64,000 nt of DNA, taken from NCBI GenBank assembly GCA_965644295.1, contig CBFFRP010000134.1:186001-250000 (forward strand), written 5' to 3'. The stretch comes from Paraphysomonas bandaiensis (lineage: Eukaryota; Chrysophyceae). The position numbers and the translations under genes were made by a program. The notes below the pieces were generated by a model. The model was not told where the DNA came from, searched no databases, and saw only the letters and a list, made by a program, of their open reading frames with translations. Positions 25,601 to 35,375 of the stretch are shown one piece after another; position 1 is the stretch's first letter; every line of letters starts with the position of its first letter.

Positions 25601-26400
25601 CAGGGATAGGGAACAATATATTGTATTGCAATACATTGTACAATATATTGCAATATATTGTAAAGTATATTGATTGGTGGACTAGTCAAATATTCCATCA
25701 ATAGTGTTTCTGTTAAAAGAGCTCACAATACTATTGCAATATATTGCAATCAATATTATGTAGTCATATAAGAAAAGATTCTCAACTGTAGGGTGCAAAA
25801 TGGATATAAATAACCGAGAAATTGATTACAACATTACAAAGGATAATGAAGCTGATGTTGACTATGCGACTAAAAACCTTCAGTCAGCTCAAAAAATTAA
25901 GAAACGTAGAGATCCACGAGTCATTAACGGTTGCCTGGCCCTGGTATGTACTTCCAATACATGGGAACGTCTGTTCAGCACAGCTAAACATATTATATCA
26001 GTGTTGCGCAAAAGTATCCATCCTACTTAATATGCTGTTGTTTCTGAAAGCTATTCGACAGTTATGGCCGGATACTAGCATATATTTCAATTTATTCTGT
26101 GGATGAATATGGTGATGTTGACGTCACCGACGATGACTCAGAGGATGAGGACGAGGTGAATTTTTAGTAGCTATAAGCAGCAGTTGTATTGGTTGTCATG
26201 TGATCTTAATGACTAATACTAAAAATGAAATCTACGGATGTGTTTACCTACTGATTAGTCATACTAATATATTGCAATACATTGACAATATATTGCAATA
26301 TATTGTAATTGTATTGTAGGACCGGTTTAAAAAATCCATCAATACTATTGATGGAACGCTATCTAACAATAGTATTGCAATATATTGTTCCCTATCCCTG
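25601..26400. mobile_element. hAT transposon copy 1, non-autonomous (800 bp)
   Basis: Exactly 800 bp between terminal inverted repeats beginning CAGGGATAGGGAACAATA and ending with its reverse complement, flanked by the 8-bp target duplication GTCTGTAG (25593-25600 and 26401-26408). An 8-bp duplication is the hallmark of hAT elements. Subterminal regions consist of nested CAATATATTG palindromes. An internal frame from about 25800 ends with TSNTWERLFSTAKHIISV, the start of the hAT C-terminal dimerisation domain, then a stop. Most of the transposase is missing. Confidence 0.9.
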
Positions 26401-26545
26401 GTCTGTAGAACACGGAAACATTGCTTACGACTAAATATTACTGGTCTGTAGTATTGATGTGTTGACCAATTATATGTAAACGATTAGATTGATAACGTAC
26501 TATTACTTTAATTAATATATTTACAATCCTTGAATAATATACATA

Positions 26546-27202
26546 CTATACGATTGCTGTTGCACATAATCCACTGTCTCCTTCTATACTTTCTTCAACG
26601 GGAAATGTGCAGTCAGCTATATGCTTCGTGGCATTGACGCTATATGATTGTGCACACAGAAGAAATAAGTCATCTACAGATTGTCGCCAGAGTTCCTTAA
26701 ACTCGTTATACTTCTCTTTTGTCTTTGCAGGACCTTTCTTTATTTTCTCTGCTTGCATGCCCGCCTCTTTATCAGCACCTCTATATAACACCCGTAGTAA
26801 CTCACATGACCTATACTTCCGTTTCTTTCCCCATTTATTCTGAGCATTAATACATTTGATCATATCTTCTCCAATTGAAGTCATATGACTGTTATTATCT
26901 GTATGAGATTCTCTTATTGTGGAAGATGTGAATCTCTCTAATCGTTTTTTCAGTTCATTATTTTCAGTTAATAAATTTATATTTTCAGTTTTTAATTCTT
27001 TGATTGTATTACGTTTCCGTTGAATTGTTCTTTGAGCATTTTTAAGTCTTATTTTTTCAGGTATTTCTGATTTTGGTCTACCAGGTGGACGTTTTGGTTT
27101 CTTAGCTCGTGTTTGCTTACTAGAACTGACAGTATCTGAGATCACACTGCTGGATGATGCGTTGTCTAACTCCTCAGTATAGTCAGGAGGATGGAGAGTC
27201 AT
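26546..27202 (-). CDS. AT-hook / leucine-zipper-like protein of unknown function
   Basis: A single open frame; the most likely start is the ATG at 27202 (MTLHPPDYTEEL), giving 218 residues. There is an upstream in-frame ATG at 27269-27271 on the edge of a (TATG)n tract. Features in order: a Ser-rich acidic N-terminus, an AT-hook-like basic motif (KRPPGRPKS), a basic stretch followed by a heptad coiled coil (KELKTENINLLTENNELKKR), and a C-terminal domain containing KKRKYRSCELLRVLYRGADK and LWRQSVDDLFLLCAQS. The arrangement suggests a DNA-binding nuclear protein, possibly bZIP-like or transposon-derived. No closer family was recognised. Confidence 0.55.
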   Translation of the reverse strand: MTLHPPDYTEELDNASSSSVISDTVSSSKQTRAKKPKRPPGRPKSEIPEKIRLKNAQRTIQRKRNTIKELKTENINLLTENNELKKRLERFTSSTIRESHTDNNSHMTSIGEDMIKCINAQNKWGKKRKYRSCELLRVLYRGADKEAGMQAEKIKKGPAKTKEKYNEFKELWRQSVDDLFLLCAQSYSVNATKHIADCTFPVEESIEGDSGLCATAIV

Positions 27203-27270
27203 AGATATTAACAAAGAATGAATTTGATATGGATTGAGAATAGAGCAAGTTAAGATGCAGAAGTTATACA

Positions 27271-27518
27271 TGCATGTATGTATGTATGTATGTATGTATG
27301 TATGTATGTATGTATGTATGTATGTATGTATGTATGTATGTATGTATGTATGTATGTATGTATGTATGTATGTATGTATGTATGTATGTATGTATGTATG
27401 TATGTATGTATGTATGTATGTATGTATGTATGTATGTATGTATGTATGTATGTATGTATGTATGTATGTATGTATGTATGTATGTATGTATGTATGTATG
27501 TATGTATGTATGTATGTA
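27271..27518. repeat. (TATG)n microsatellite, about 250 bp
   Basis: Pure tetranucleotide array immediately upstream of the minus-strand AT-hook gene. Confidence 0.97.
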
Positions 27519-27534
27519 TATATCTATCTATCTT

Positions 27535-27840
27535 ACTAAACTTGGTTTGCTATTCTCTGATGGATGAGCAAAGTCTGTGCATGTGGCAGCTGTTGTCTGC
27601 TCATGTCCGGTTTTGCCTTTGGCTCCCTGCAGTACGAATATGCTATGGCATTCGCCTTCCAGTACTTGTTCACAGCCTGTCTGTAAGCCTTCTCCTCCAT
27701 TAACGTGAGTGGCTGTTCCCCGAAGTCGCTTTCCTTCGGTGGCGGCTCCACCGCTACCCCACTTTGTTCTTTCCTCATGAGGAATGTCTCGAAATCCTCG
27801 ATCCATAATGTTCAACGTTATTCTCGTTCACGTATTCTCC
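27535..27840 (-). pseudogene. Gag-like retroelement fragment A
   Basis: The minus-strand frame reads DFETFLMRKEQSGVAVEPPP and continues through LTLMEEKAYRQAVNKYWKAN. A second diverged copy lies at about 28500-28670. The spacing and residues resemble the N-terminal part of Copia-type Gag proteins, but no zinc knuckle or pol domain is present. Frames shift around the start, so it is a relic. Confidence 0.4.
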
Positions 27841-28200
27841 TGGTGACGAAATTGTTACTGTCACTAGGATGCGTGGTATTGTTCATGCTGTCAATGATGA
27901 TGGTACCTATCATCTTGTTTACAAAAGCAAGAAGAGATGTGGAGTCAGTGCGCTCCAAATACTTCTCGCTTGCATCTGGTATACTTTATATGTATGCTTG
28001 TTTGTGTACACTGTACCTAATATTGAATGTAGCCCACCAGGAGAAGCCTCATAATATTCCCTCCAGTAAAAGAGACAATATTCTGAGGTGGAGTTATATC
28101 CAGGAACCCACTAAAAGGAGTGGGTAGACACAGGTGCAGTTGATTCTGCTTCAATTATTACTGGTAAACGTACCAGAAGTTCAGTTGATTATCGCTTGTA
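27841..28200 (+). pseudogene. transposon-polyprotein-like debris
   Basis: One frame begins about 27845 (GDEIVTVTRMRGIVHAVNDD) and soon stops. Another, about 28128-28200, reads DTGAVDSASIITGKRTRSS and ends VDYRL. The part 28030-28200 matches the reverse complement of about 56890-57065, so this is a dispersed repeat. Likely a fragment of a retroelement polyprotein; not identified. Confidence 0.35.
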
Positions 28201-28499
28201 AGTGATAGCACTTTGTAATATACATAGTACTATAGTATGCATGTATTATATATATAACTGTAACCGTTACATTAACCGTTACATTCTCACTTTTTGAATC
28301 TGTAACTAATATAAAATTTATTAAATGTCTCTAAAACATGTATGTTCTCTTTACACTTAGTAACACTTACTTCTATTCACACTTAGTAACACTACATACA
28401 TATATATACATATACATTATAAATATATAATATTACTTATTGCAAAACACATCGAAAACACAACTTTTTTCGACATTTTAAAAATTTCACCAGGTTTGG

Positions 28500-28680
28500 T
28501 CATCACATCAACTTTTTTCTTAGGTGGTTGTTCCACCGCTACTTCACTCTGCTCTTTTCTCATGAGGAATGTCTCGAACGTTATTCTCGTTGAACTGCGG
28601 AACTACTCTTCTATCCTCCTTCTCTCCTCCTTTTTCGCTACCATGATGGAAGTTGCTCATTTTAAGCTAGATCTCAGAGA
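28500..28680 (-). pseudogene. Gag-like retroelement fragment B
   Basis: Minus-strand peptide FETFLMRKEQSEVAVEQPPK matches fragment A at 27535-27840. Upstream, another frame reads MSNFHHGSEKGGEKEDRR then VVPQFNENNV. Short and frameshifted. Confidence 0.35.
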
Positions 28681-29280
28681 GAATATGTCGTTATCCCCAT
28701 TTTGTCTCAAAAAATGCTTTTTTTTGACCTGATTTTGTCTCAACAGGGCGCTCATATCAGCACCGGGCAAATATAGACATTCAACTTCAAACAGAAGCTC
28801 ACTTCTATCTTCATTATGATAATGACAGTCGAATGTACGTGATTTTATTATAGTACACAATTATAGAGAAACCACAATCATGAGCCAAATATCAAGAGCA
28901 GATCATCTAACTCCAAGTTATATTCCATCCTTCGACTGCTGTAGATGATCATAATGAGGTCAGTGCAAGTGATCTGTCTTCATATCCAGGACTTCGAAAC
29001 AACTTCAAGAATATTACAGGAGAGTTTAAGTACCATATCTGATGCTATATAGGTGGTTAGGAGCAGTGGCACCCAGTTCTTTTAGGGTTTGAGCCATATC
29101 GTGCTCCTCATGATATTGTGTGCCTCATATCATACACACATCTTTCGATCAGGTGCACTTGCAGAGGTAAAGCCTACTGTGTATAAATGCGATGATGGTG
29201 CTAATTAAGGCAATAAGAAGCCTCTCTGTCATCTTCAACTGTTTACATTTATCATCACACTTACAGTATACATATCATTC
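28681..29280. other. non-coding accessory stretch
   Basis: No reliable coding sequence was recognised between the Gag-like debris and the SWIM-gene region. Confidence 0.4.
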
Positions 29281-29395
29281 ATTTGAAACTATATGAGTTC
29301 TCATTTGTGTTATTAATTTAATCAAGGAACATCTATTTCTTAATACAGCAAGCATGCTACAAATAGCTATACAATCTAATATTAACTTTTCAACG
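29281..29395. repeat. dispersed repeat, copy 1 (about 110 bp)
   Basis: Shares the blocks ATTTGAAAC, CACATCTATTTCTT-like and ACAGCAAGCA with 31160-31265, in the same order and spacing. Could be part of a retroelement LTR or a MITE. Confidence 0.5.
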
Positions 29396-29413
29396 TCATG
29401 AGGATAAGCTACA

Positions 29414-29533
29414 ATTTAACCTAGGGATAAGGAGTATCGTCCCTTGTCTAAATTTTAAAACTCGGGCTTTTCGCCCTCGTTTCAAAATTTTGAGCGCGGG
29501 ACGATATAGCCTCCTTATTGCCCGTGGTTAAAT
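29414..29533. repeat. foldback element / long hairpin (about 120 nt)
   Basis: Starts ATTTAACC and ends GGTTAAAT. Outer arms pair around ATAAGGAG and TATCGTCCC. Inner arms (AAATTTTAAAACTCGGGC and GCCCTCGTTTCAAAATTT) close on a TTTTC loop. Almost the whole interval is self-complementary. Confidence 0.75.
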
Positions 29534-29609
29534 ATAACTATAGACTAGATAGATTTATTAATATCGTTTACACGAAGTTGTGAGATACGGTCCTCAAAAC
29601 TGTAAGCGC

Positions 29610-30886
29610 ATGGATGTTATAGTCCAGGGTAAAAATGAGGTTCATTGGTAAGTATAACGACTCATGGATTATTCATCATTAACAGCGAATAAATTTTTAT
29701 AGGTACGTTAACTCAAAGAGGAACTTGTTCATTGAACATACGAGGGAGAACAGAATGTGCAAATCTTATATAGATATGTTTCATTCCGTCAAAAGGAAAG
29801 ATCGACTTTCACTGGGGGAATGTAGGGAGAGGTGTAGTATTGTACTGATGCGTCTGAATAGAGTACTAATCATTCTGTAACAGATTTCTCAGTATGTATG
29901 TTGTTCGAGAGGTTCCCTACAAAGTGAAGCGCAGAACCTGCACCTCTCTTGTTTGTAGCTGCCCTAGGTTTTGGGACAATGGTCGATACTGCCCCCACTC
30001 GCTAGCAGTACATCACTTGAGAGGTATGGGCACAGTAACACAGACTACAAACCCAACTCCTCCTCCCAACAATCCCTACCACTCTCAACCCACACATCTG
30101 GAACTAGGTGCGCTCAGGACCCTAATTCAGAACGCTGAGCCCCCTCCAAAACCAATGGAGACCCATCCCAAAGGGAGACCCCCAGATCAATAGCGCCGGT
30201 GAGTCCACGGACACACGATAAAGGCGAATTTCATATCACACAAAAAGAACGGAAGTGGTTGCACCTTGGTGCTTGCGGCGACGCACAAGCAGCTTTCGTA
30301 GCGTTAAATAGTAGGATAAAAGAGTTTGTATTGATTAGTTACGGGTAGTGGTCTAACTAGTATGACTAGCATTCTTCTAGCCACTAATTGATGCAAGGTC
30401 TCAACGCCTATTGCTAAATAATCAGACATTCACTACATCACTTGAGAGGTATGGGTAGTACATTTCTTTCTTAATTATTATATTTCTTAATATTGCCACC
30501 AGGGGACATTGATGTGAAGCACATGTCCAGCTCGATCAGGCCTGCTAGGAAACGCGGCCGACCTCGCAATGCAGCCAAAGCTTTAATCAATGATGAATCC
30601 ATTGATGTCATGGCCCTCAAGCCAGGGAACTGGAAGAATACGTACGTTCGCCACCCCCAGTACCTGAATGGTATGTGCGTAGATTACCGCGTGGTGCCGG
30701 TATTAATCACAAGAATTAACAACTCCTTCGATGGCAGTGTCGGTTCTCGGATGCCCCTGATGACATACTTCCAACCCTAAGATTGTTGGGTTCGATGTCC
30801 ATGAAATGAAGGAGGCTGTCGAACTTCACCGGACTTGGTCACGAGAAACTGCGCATTTCTCGTTCGATTGCGAAGACGAAATGTGA
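29610..30886 (+). pseudogene. SWIM zinc-finger / MULE-like C-terminal gene, interrupted by a LINE
   Basis: Visible exons: 29610 to about 29651 (MDVIVQGKNEVHW), about 29702-29833 (YVNSKRNLFIEHTREN), 29883-30028, and from 30499 (DIDVKHMSSSIRPARKRGRP). The third contains a SWIM zinc finger CSCPRFWDNGRYCPHSLAVH (CxC...CxH), and the next a GRPRN AT-hook-like motif. This order is typical of the C-terminal part of MULE/FAR1-type transposases and domesticated relatives. No DDE domain was recognised upstream, so it may be a fragment or a domesticated gene. A 404-bp LINE insertion at 30031-30434 separates the third exon from its intron. The coding end is uncertain: one frame stops at 30778-30780, and a coding-like continuation in another frame (GFDVHEMKEAVELHRTWSRE) ends TGA at 30884-30886. 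Confidence 0.6.
30031..30434 (+). mobile_element. 5'-truncated non-LTR retrotransposon, copy 2 (404 bp)
   Basis: Flanked by a perfect 21-bp target-site duplication (30010-30030 and 30435-30455; core CATCACTTGAGAGGTATGGG). Its 3' part matches LINE copy 1 at 19600-19864, including GGTGCTTGCGGCGACGCAC and ACGCCTATTGCTAAATAA. The long duplication and 5' truncation fit target-primed reverse transcription. It interrupts the SWIM gene close to a splice donor. Confidence 0.88.
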
Positions 30887-31552
30887 TGCATTGCATGTGT
30901 ACAGTAGATGCATTTGCATTAATTAATGGCTAGAGTATGCTCCCATGTTTGAGTAGAAGTTATTATTTTTGACTAGGTGAATACCTTAAAACACCTAGTC
31001 AACCTAGTCATTGTAAACTGAAAATATGAATTATTAAATGACTAGGTTTTACACCTACTTGACTAGGTTTTTACACCAATTTTGGTGTGACTAGGTAGTT
31101 CAACCATTTTGACTAGTTTGAATAATACACCCCATAAAAAAATTTGATTTGTCCGATTGATTTGAAACAATATGACTCCTCATATGATTTTTTAATGTTA
31201 ATCAGGTAACACCTATTTCTTCTTACAGCAAGCAAGCTACTATAATATTAAGAGTTTAACATCATCGATTCAAAATTATTAGGATTCAGCTTAATACATG
31301 ATTGTATCTGTGAGTTATAATGTTCAATGAAATACACCATGAACTGAATTAGAGAGAGTATCTGTCGAAGATACGTGATCGTCATCATAACGTCGTCATT
31401 ATCAGTTACACTTCTAACAATTCCGTTATGCATGATAGCTACGTTCTATATTGTTATTCATAATTTTCACTCTATCGTGTTCATTACTTACACTCTAATA
31501 ATCACAACATTGTTTTACTATTATAAAGATCAATTCTTTATTTGGTAGCGAG
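30887..31552. other. non-coding stretch with GACTAGGT motif cluster and dispersed repeat
   Basis: 30971-31120 holds six GACTAG(G)/CCTAGTC words, including a hairpin GACTAGGTG...CACCTAGTC (30971-31000) and the perfect 16-nt palindrome ACACCAATTTTGGTGT (31073-31088). 31160-31265 matches the repeat at 29281-29395. Just before the gag start is TTTGGTAGCGAG, reminiscent of a Copia primer-binding site. Confidence 0.55.
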
Positions 31553-32124
31553 ATGTCAGTTAAAGTTACAAGTTACGACTCAACCGACTCGGATTCGACA
31601 ACCGACAAGCGAAAGGACTCAATGCCAATATTCGATGCGAAGAACTTCTCCAGGTGGCAGAAGAAGTGCCGTGCATGGTTCTATCGCAAGCCTAAGATCG
31701 TTTATACTCTACAGAACGATCACCCAATTGAGCCTGAAGCAGGAGAAAACTCAGATGACGAGGACTACCAGTATCGACTCGAACAGTATCAGGATGCGAA
31801 ACGATATTATGATGAAGGTAATAACTACCTATGGTCAGTCATTGCAAGCTCTATCATTGGCCAGAATGAAGAGGCTGAAGGGATTTTGGAGAACGTCCCC
31901 GATGGAGACGGTAAAACCGCCTGGACGGACTTGTTGAACCACTTCAAAGAAAAACGGCTAACGATGTAATCACCGATCTGATTGGCCAGTTTCAGAGCAT
32001 AAAAATCAAAAAAGGTCAGTCGATAATCAACTTTCTTGACGCTGTCGAAAAGCTCCGAAACAAGCTGATTAATTATGGTCATCGGATAAGTGACCAAGAT
32101 CTCATATCACGCATTCGACAAGGT
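31553..32124 (+). pseudogene. Copia-like Gag fragment, frameshifted and truncated
   Basis: Begins MSVKVTSYDSTDSD; then AKNFSRWQKKCRAWF, a Copia/UBN2-type Gag signature. After 31950 the coding sequence continues one frame over (NDVITDLIGQFQSIK; INFLDAVEKLRNKL; LISRIRQGL) and stops matching Gag at about 32124. There the sequence passes directly into the antisense end of the ankyrin array. No protease, integrase or reverse transcriptase follows. Dead fragment. Confidence 0.7.
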
Positions 32125-33433
32125 CTGAATCCCATGGACATGGTGGGTCCTGTGAACGAAGCCATCAAAGAACATCCAAGTCTCCACAGATCGCTGCAAC
32201 TTTACAAGTATTTGAATCCCATGGACATGGAGGGTCCTGTGAACGAAGCCATCGAAGAACATCCAAGTGTCCACAAATCCCAGCAGCTTTGCAAGTATTT
32301 GAATCCCATGGACATAGAGGGTCCTGTGAACGAAGCCATCGAAGAACATCCAAGTGTCCACAAATCCCAGCAGCTTTGCAAGTATTTGAATCCCATGGAC
32401 ATGGAGGATCCTGTGAACGAAGCCATCGAAGAACATCCAAGTGTCCATACTCTGCAGCAGCTTTGCAAGTATCTGAATCCCATGGACATGGAGGGTCCTG
32501 TAAACGAAGCCATTTCAGAACATCCAAGTGTCTATACTTTGCAGCAGTTTTGCAAGTATTTGAATCCCATGGACATAGAGGGTCCTGTAAACGAAGCCAT
32601 TTCAGAACATCCAATTGTCCATACTTTGCAGCAGCTTTGCAAGTATCTGAATCCCATGGACATGGTGGGTCCTGTGAACGAAGCCATCGAAGAACATCCA
32701 ATTGTCCATACTTTGCAGCAGCACAGCAAGTATTTGAATTCCATGGACATGGAGGTTCCTGTGACCGAAGCCATCGAAGAACATCCAAGTGTCCATACTT
32801 TGAAGCAGCTTCGCAAGTATCTGAATCCCATGGACATGGAGGGTCCTGTAAACGAAGCCATTTCAGAACATCCAAGTGTCCATACTCTGCAGCAGCTTTG
32901 CAAGTATCTGAATCCCATGGACATAGAGGGCCCTGTGAACGAAGCCATCGAAGAACATCCAAGTGTCCATACTCTGCAGCAGCATCGCAAGTATCTGAAT
33001 CCCATTCACATGGAGGGTCCTGTGACCGAAGCCACTTCAGAACGTCTATGTGTCCATTGGCTGCAGCAGCTTTGCAAGTGTCTTCAGTGAGTAAATATAT
33101 GTGTATAGGGCTGTGCATATGTGGAGGTGTGTATACGAGGCTCAGGATGTATTTCATCTGCTGTAGTCTGCCGCATTGTGCACATGTATTCATTAGTTTG
33201 GTGTATGGGCAGTCCATCGACAGAGCCCATGAGACCATTGAGTTGGTCATACAGTAGTGAGATGCATGTGACTCAAGTCTCTCTCTGCTCTTATCAATGT
33301 ATACTATATCGTGAAATCTCTTGCAAGTCATGATCACTGGAAGGACAGCCGTGTGTGGGATCAGAGAGATGATGAGACGAAGAACATCATCATTAAGAAC
33401 AGATATACTCGACTTATATGAACACTGATTCAT
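32125..33433 (-). pseudogene. ankyrin-repeat protein with F-box-like N-terminus, 3' end lost
   Basis: Start ATG at 33433 (MNQCSYKSSISVLNDDVL). The N-terminal ~45 residues resemble an F-box (LRLIISLIPHTAVLPVIM). Then follow about ten ankyrin units of 29 residues (87 bp), each like GHLDVLRWLRSQDPPCPWDS. An in-frame TGA at 32165-32167 (from a CGA-type codon, seen as GTTCTTTGATGG against GTTCTTCGATGG in sister units) stops the protein at 422 residues. The array continues for another partial unit to about 32125, where Gag sequence begins, so the natural 3' end is missing. It may still be expressed as a truncated ankyrin protein. Such repeats usually mediate protein binding, and F-box/ankyrin pairs often recruit substrates to ubiquitin ligases. 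No partner can be inferred. Confidence 0.7.
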
Positions 33434-33652
33434 AGTTGATATGAGACTAATAGAGTGGCAATACACTGCAAACTAATGCATGAGATGAGTTCATATCTAT
33501 ACAGCAGACATGCATGTACCAGTGCTGCATGTGGTATCTATACACTGACTACATACGGTATACTAAGTATAGGAACACATAGACACACAGGAGGACTTCC
33601 TGGTTCACAGAATACTCTGTATACAGTGCTGTGTACCAGTATATGATGGTAT

Positions 33653-33781
33653 ATGCATGTATGTATGTATGTATGTATGTATGTATGTATGTATGTATGT
33701 ATGTATGTATGTATGTATGTATGTATGTATGTATGTATGTATGTATGTATGTATGTATGTATGTATGTATGTATGTATGTA
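33653..33781. repeat. (TATG)n microsatellite, left part
   Basis: Interrupted at a TA by the Tc1-like transposon; it resumes at 37258. Confidence 0.95.
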
Positions 33782-33989
33782 TTGTGAGGGAGAGCGGGTG
33801 TGAAAAAAACTTTTTTTTCTCTCTTCTTCAATCTTCTTTGATCGCGATTACAAAACTTGCTCACCTACATTAAACAGTACCATAAACCCACAATTACCAT
33901 GATAAGCACTGCAAATCAAGGTGATTTCTTCTACAATGTGTTGAAGCAACCTTCTCTCACATGTTTGTCATTCGCAGCACCATATTTAC

Positions 33990-35021
33990 ATGTATTCCGA
34001 GGCTTTCCGTCTTTTAATTTTGGATGTGTTTGATCACTCTCTGGAAATCACAAATTCTGTGGCCGCATCACTAGATCATATATACGAGAAATACGATGTG
34101 TCCCAAAGCACAGTTAGAAGGTGGTTGGACAAATATCTGGACACTGGATCAGTTAAACCAGAGTCTTCACACCATTCGCACCACACTGTCATTTCACTCG
34201 AGCATATCAATTTTGTTAAAGAGTTGCTGGCAGAAAATTCAACTTATTCCAACGAAGAATTATGCGAAAAGGTTTTTAATGTGTACGGCGTGGCGTACTT
34301 GGAGCACCAAATGAAGCATGCCATGAACACTGAGGGCTATACCGTAAAAGTTTGTCAAAGAATTTCCCACAACAGAAATGAGGGCTTGAGGCGTTACTAT
34401 AAGAATAATTTGGCCCGATCATTGGATGAAATTCCAGCTCGCTGCTATGCTGTTGTGGACGAATCACATCTCCAGCCGGCAGAAGTTCTACGCCGATATG
34501 GGCGTTCACCACATGGCTACCCTGCCTTCGTGAGTGGTGATGTTATAGGCCACTTCAATCCCCAAGTTAGTTGTTGTGCCATTGCTGCAATGTCTATCGA
34601 AGGAGTTTTTGCTGTTACTGTACACGAAGAAAATGTTGATCATAATACATTTCTAGATGCCCTAGAACATGACATCTTTCCCCACATGAACCCTTTTCCT
34701 GGGGATCGCAGTGTGCTGCTCATGGATAATGCTTCGACGCACGTGAAGATAGATATTTATAATATGTGTGCAGAATTCGGCGTGATGGTTGTGTTTCTCC
34801 CCCCTTATTCTTATGATTTTTCACCAATTGAACCCGTATTTCATCTTGCCAAAGCGCACATTAGAAAGAAGTGGGGAATTATGTACGCATATAAACCACT
34901 TGCAGCTCAACTACATGAAGCTTTGTGGTCATGCTGTACTGCCGAAACTGCGTGCAATTTATTCAATCGAGTGGATATTACCGTTACTTGGAAAGAACAG
35001 TGCGAAGCCTGTAACTATTGA
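33990..35021 (+). CDS. Tc1/IS630-type DDE transposase (343 aa)
   Basis: Intronless frame starting MYSEAFRLLILDVFDHSLEI, 11 bp inside the left inverted repeat. It has an N-terminal helix-turn-helix (YEKYDVSQSTVRRWLDKYLD) and a catalytic core with first D in AVVDESHL, second D in LLMDNASTH and E in DFSPIEPVF. There are 34 residues between the second D and the E (DD34E). Length is usual for Tc1-like transposases and no stop interrupts it, so it may be active. It would bind the 198-bp termini and insert at TA. Confidence 0.92.
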   Translation: MYSEAFRLLILDVFDHSLEITNSVAASLDHIYEKYDVSQSTVRRWLDKYLDTGSVKPESSHHSHHTVISLEHINFVKELLAENSTYSNEELCEKVFNVYGVAYLEHQMKHAMNTEGYTVKVCQRISHNRNEGLRRYYKNNLARSLDEIPARCYAVVDESHLQPAEVLRRYGRSPHGYPAFVSGDVIGHFNPQVSCCAIAAMSIEGVFAVTVHEENVDHNTFLDALEHDIFPHMNPFPGDRSVLLMDNASTHVKIDIYNMCAEFGVMVVFLPPYSYDFSPIEPVFHLAKAHIRKKWGIMYAYKPLAAQLHEALWSCCTAETACNLFNRVDITVTWKEQCEACNY

Positions 35022-35375
35022 TCATTTGCAGATTATACTCTATACTCTACTCACTAGTTACTAATATAGATGTACTGATGATTGAATGTGATATGCTTGC
35101 TACTACTTCGTGATAGAATATGATTAATTATACGCAATAGATTCAAGTAATATTAATAAATCAAAAAAACAAAATTTTGAAAAGTTTGTGGAGAATTTAA
35201 AATATCAGTTCATACAGTTGCATACTAAGAAGAAAAAAGAAAATCGGTTAGTGAGTCTAAACCTAAATTTCGATGCATCGGAGCGTATGTGTTAAATTCA
35301 TCCAAAAATTACCAAGATTCGAAATAAATAATAAATGAGACCCGGCAGATAACGATTGACTGCAATCTGTTCTAT
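35022..35375. other. spacer between the two convergent transposon genes
   Basis: AT-rich, no coding potential; should hold both 3' ends. Confidence 0.6.

Noticed and set aside
32134-33257. Plus-strand frames of about 320 residues with internal repeats
   Set aside because: Antisense shadows of the 87-bp ankyrin array; the minus strand has clear ankyrin consensus and a start with an F-box-like region.
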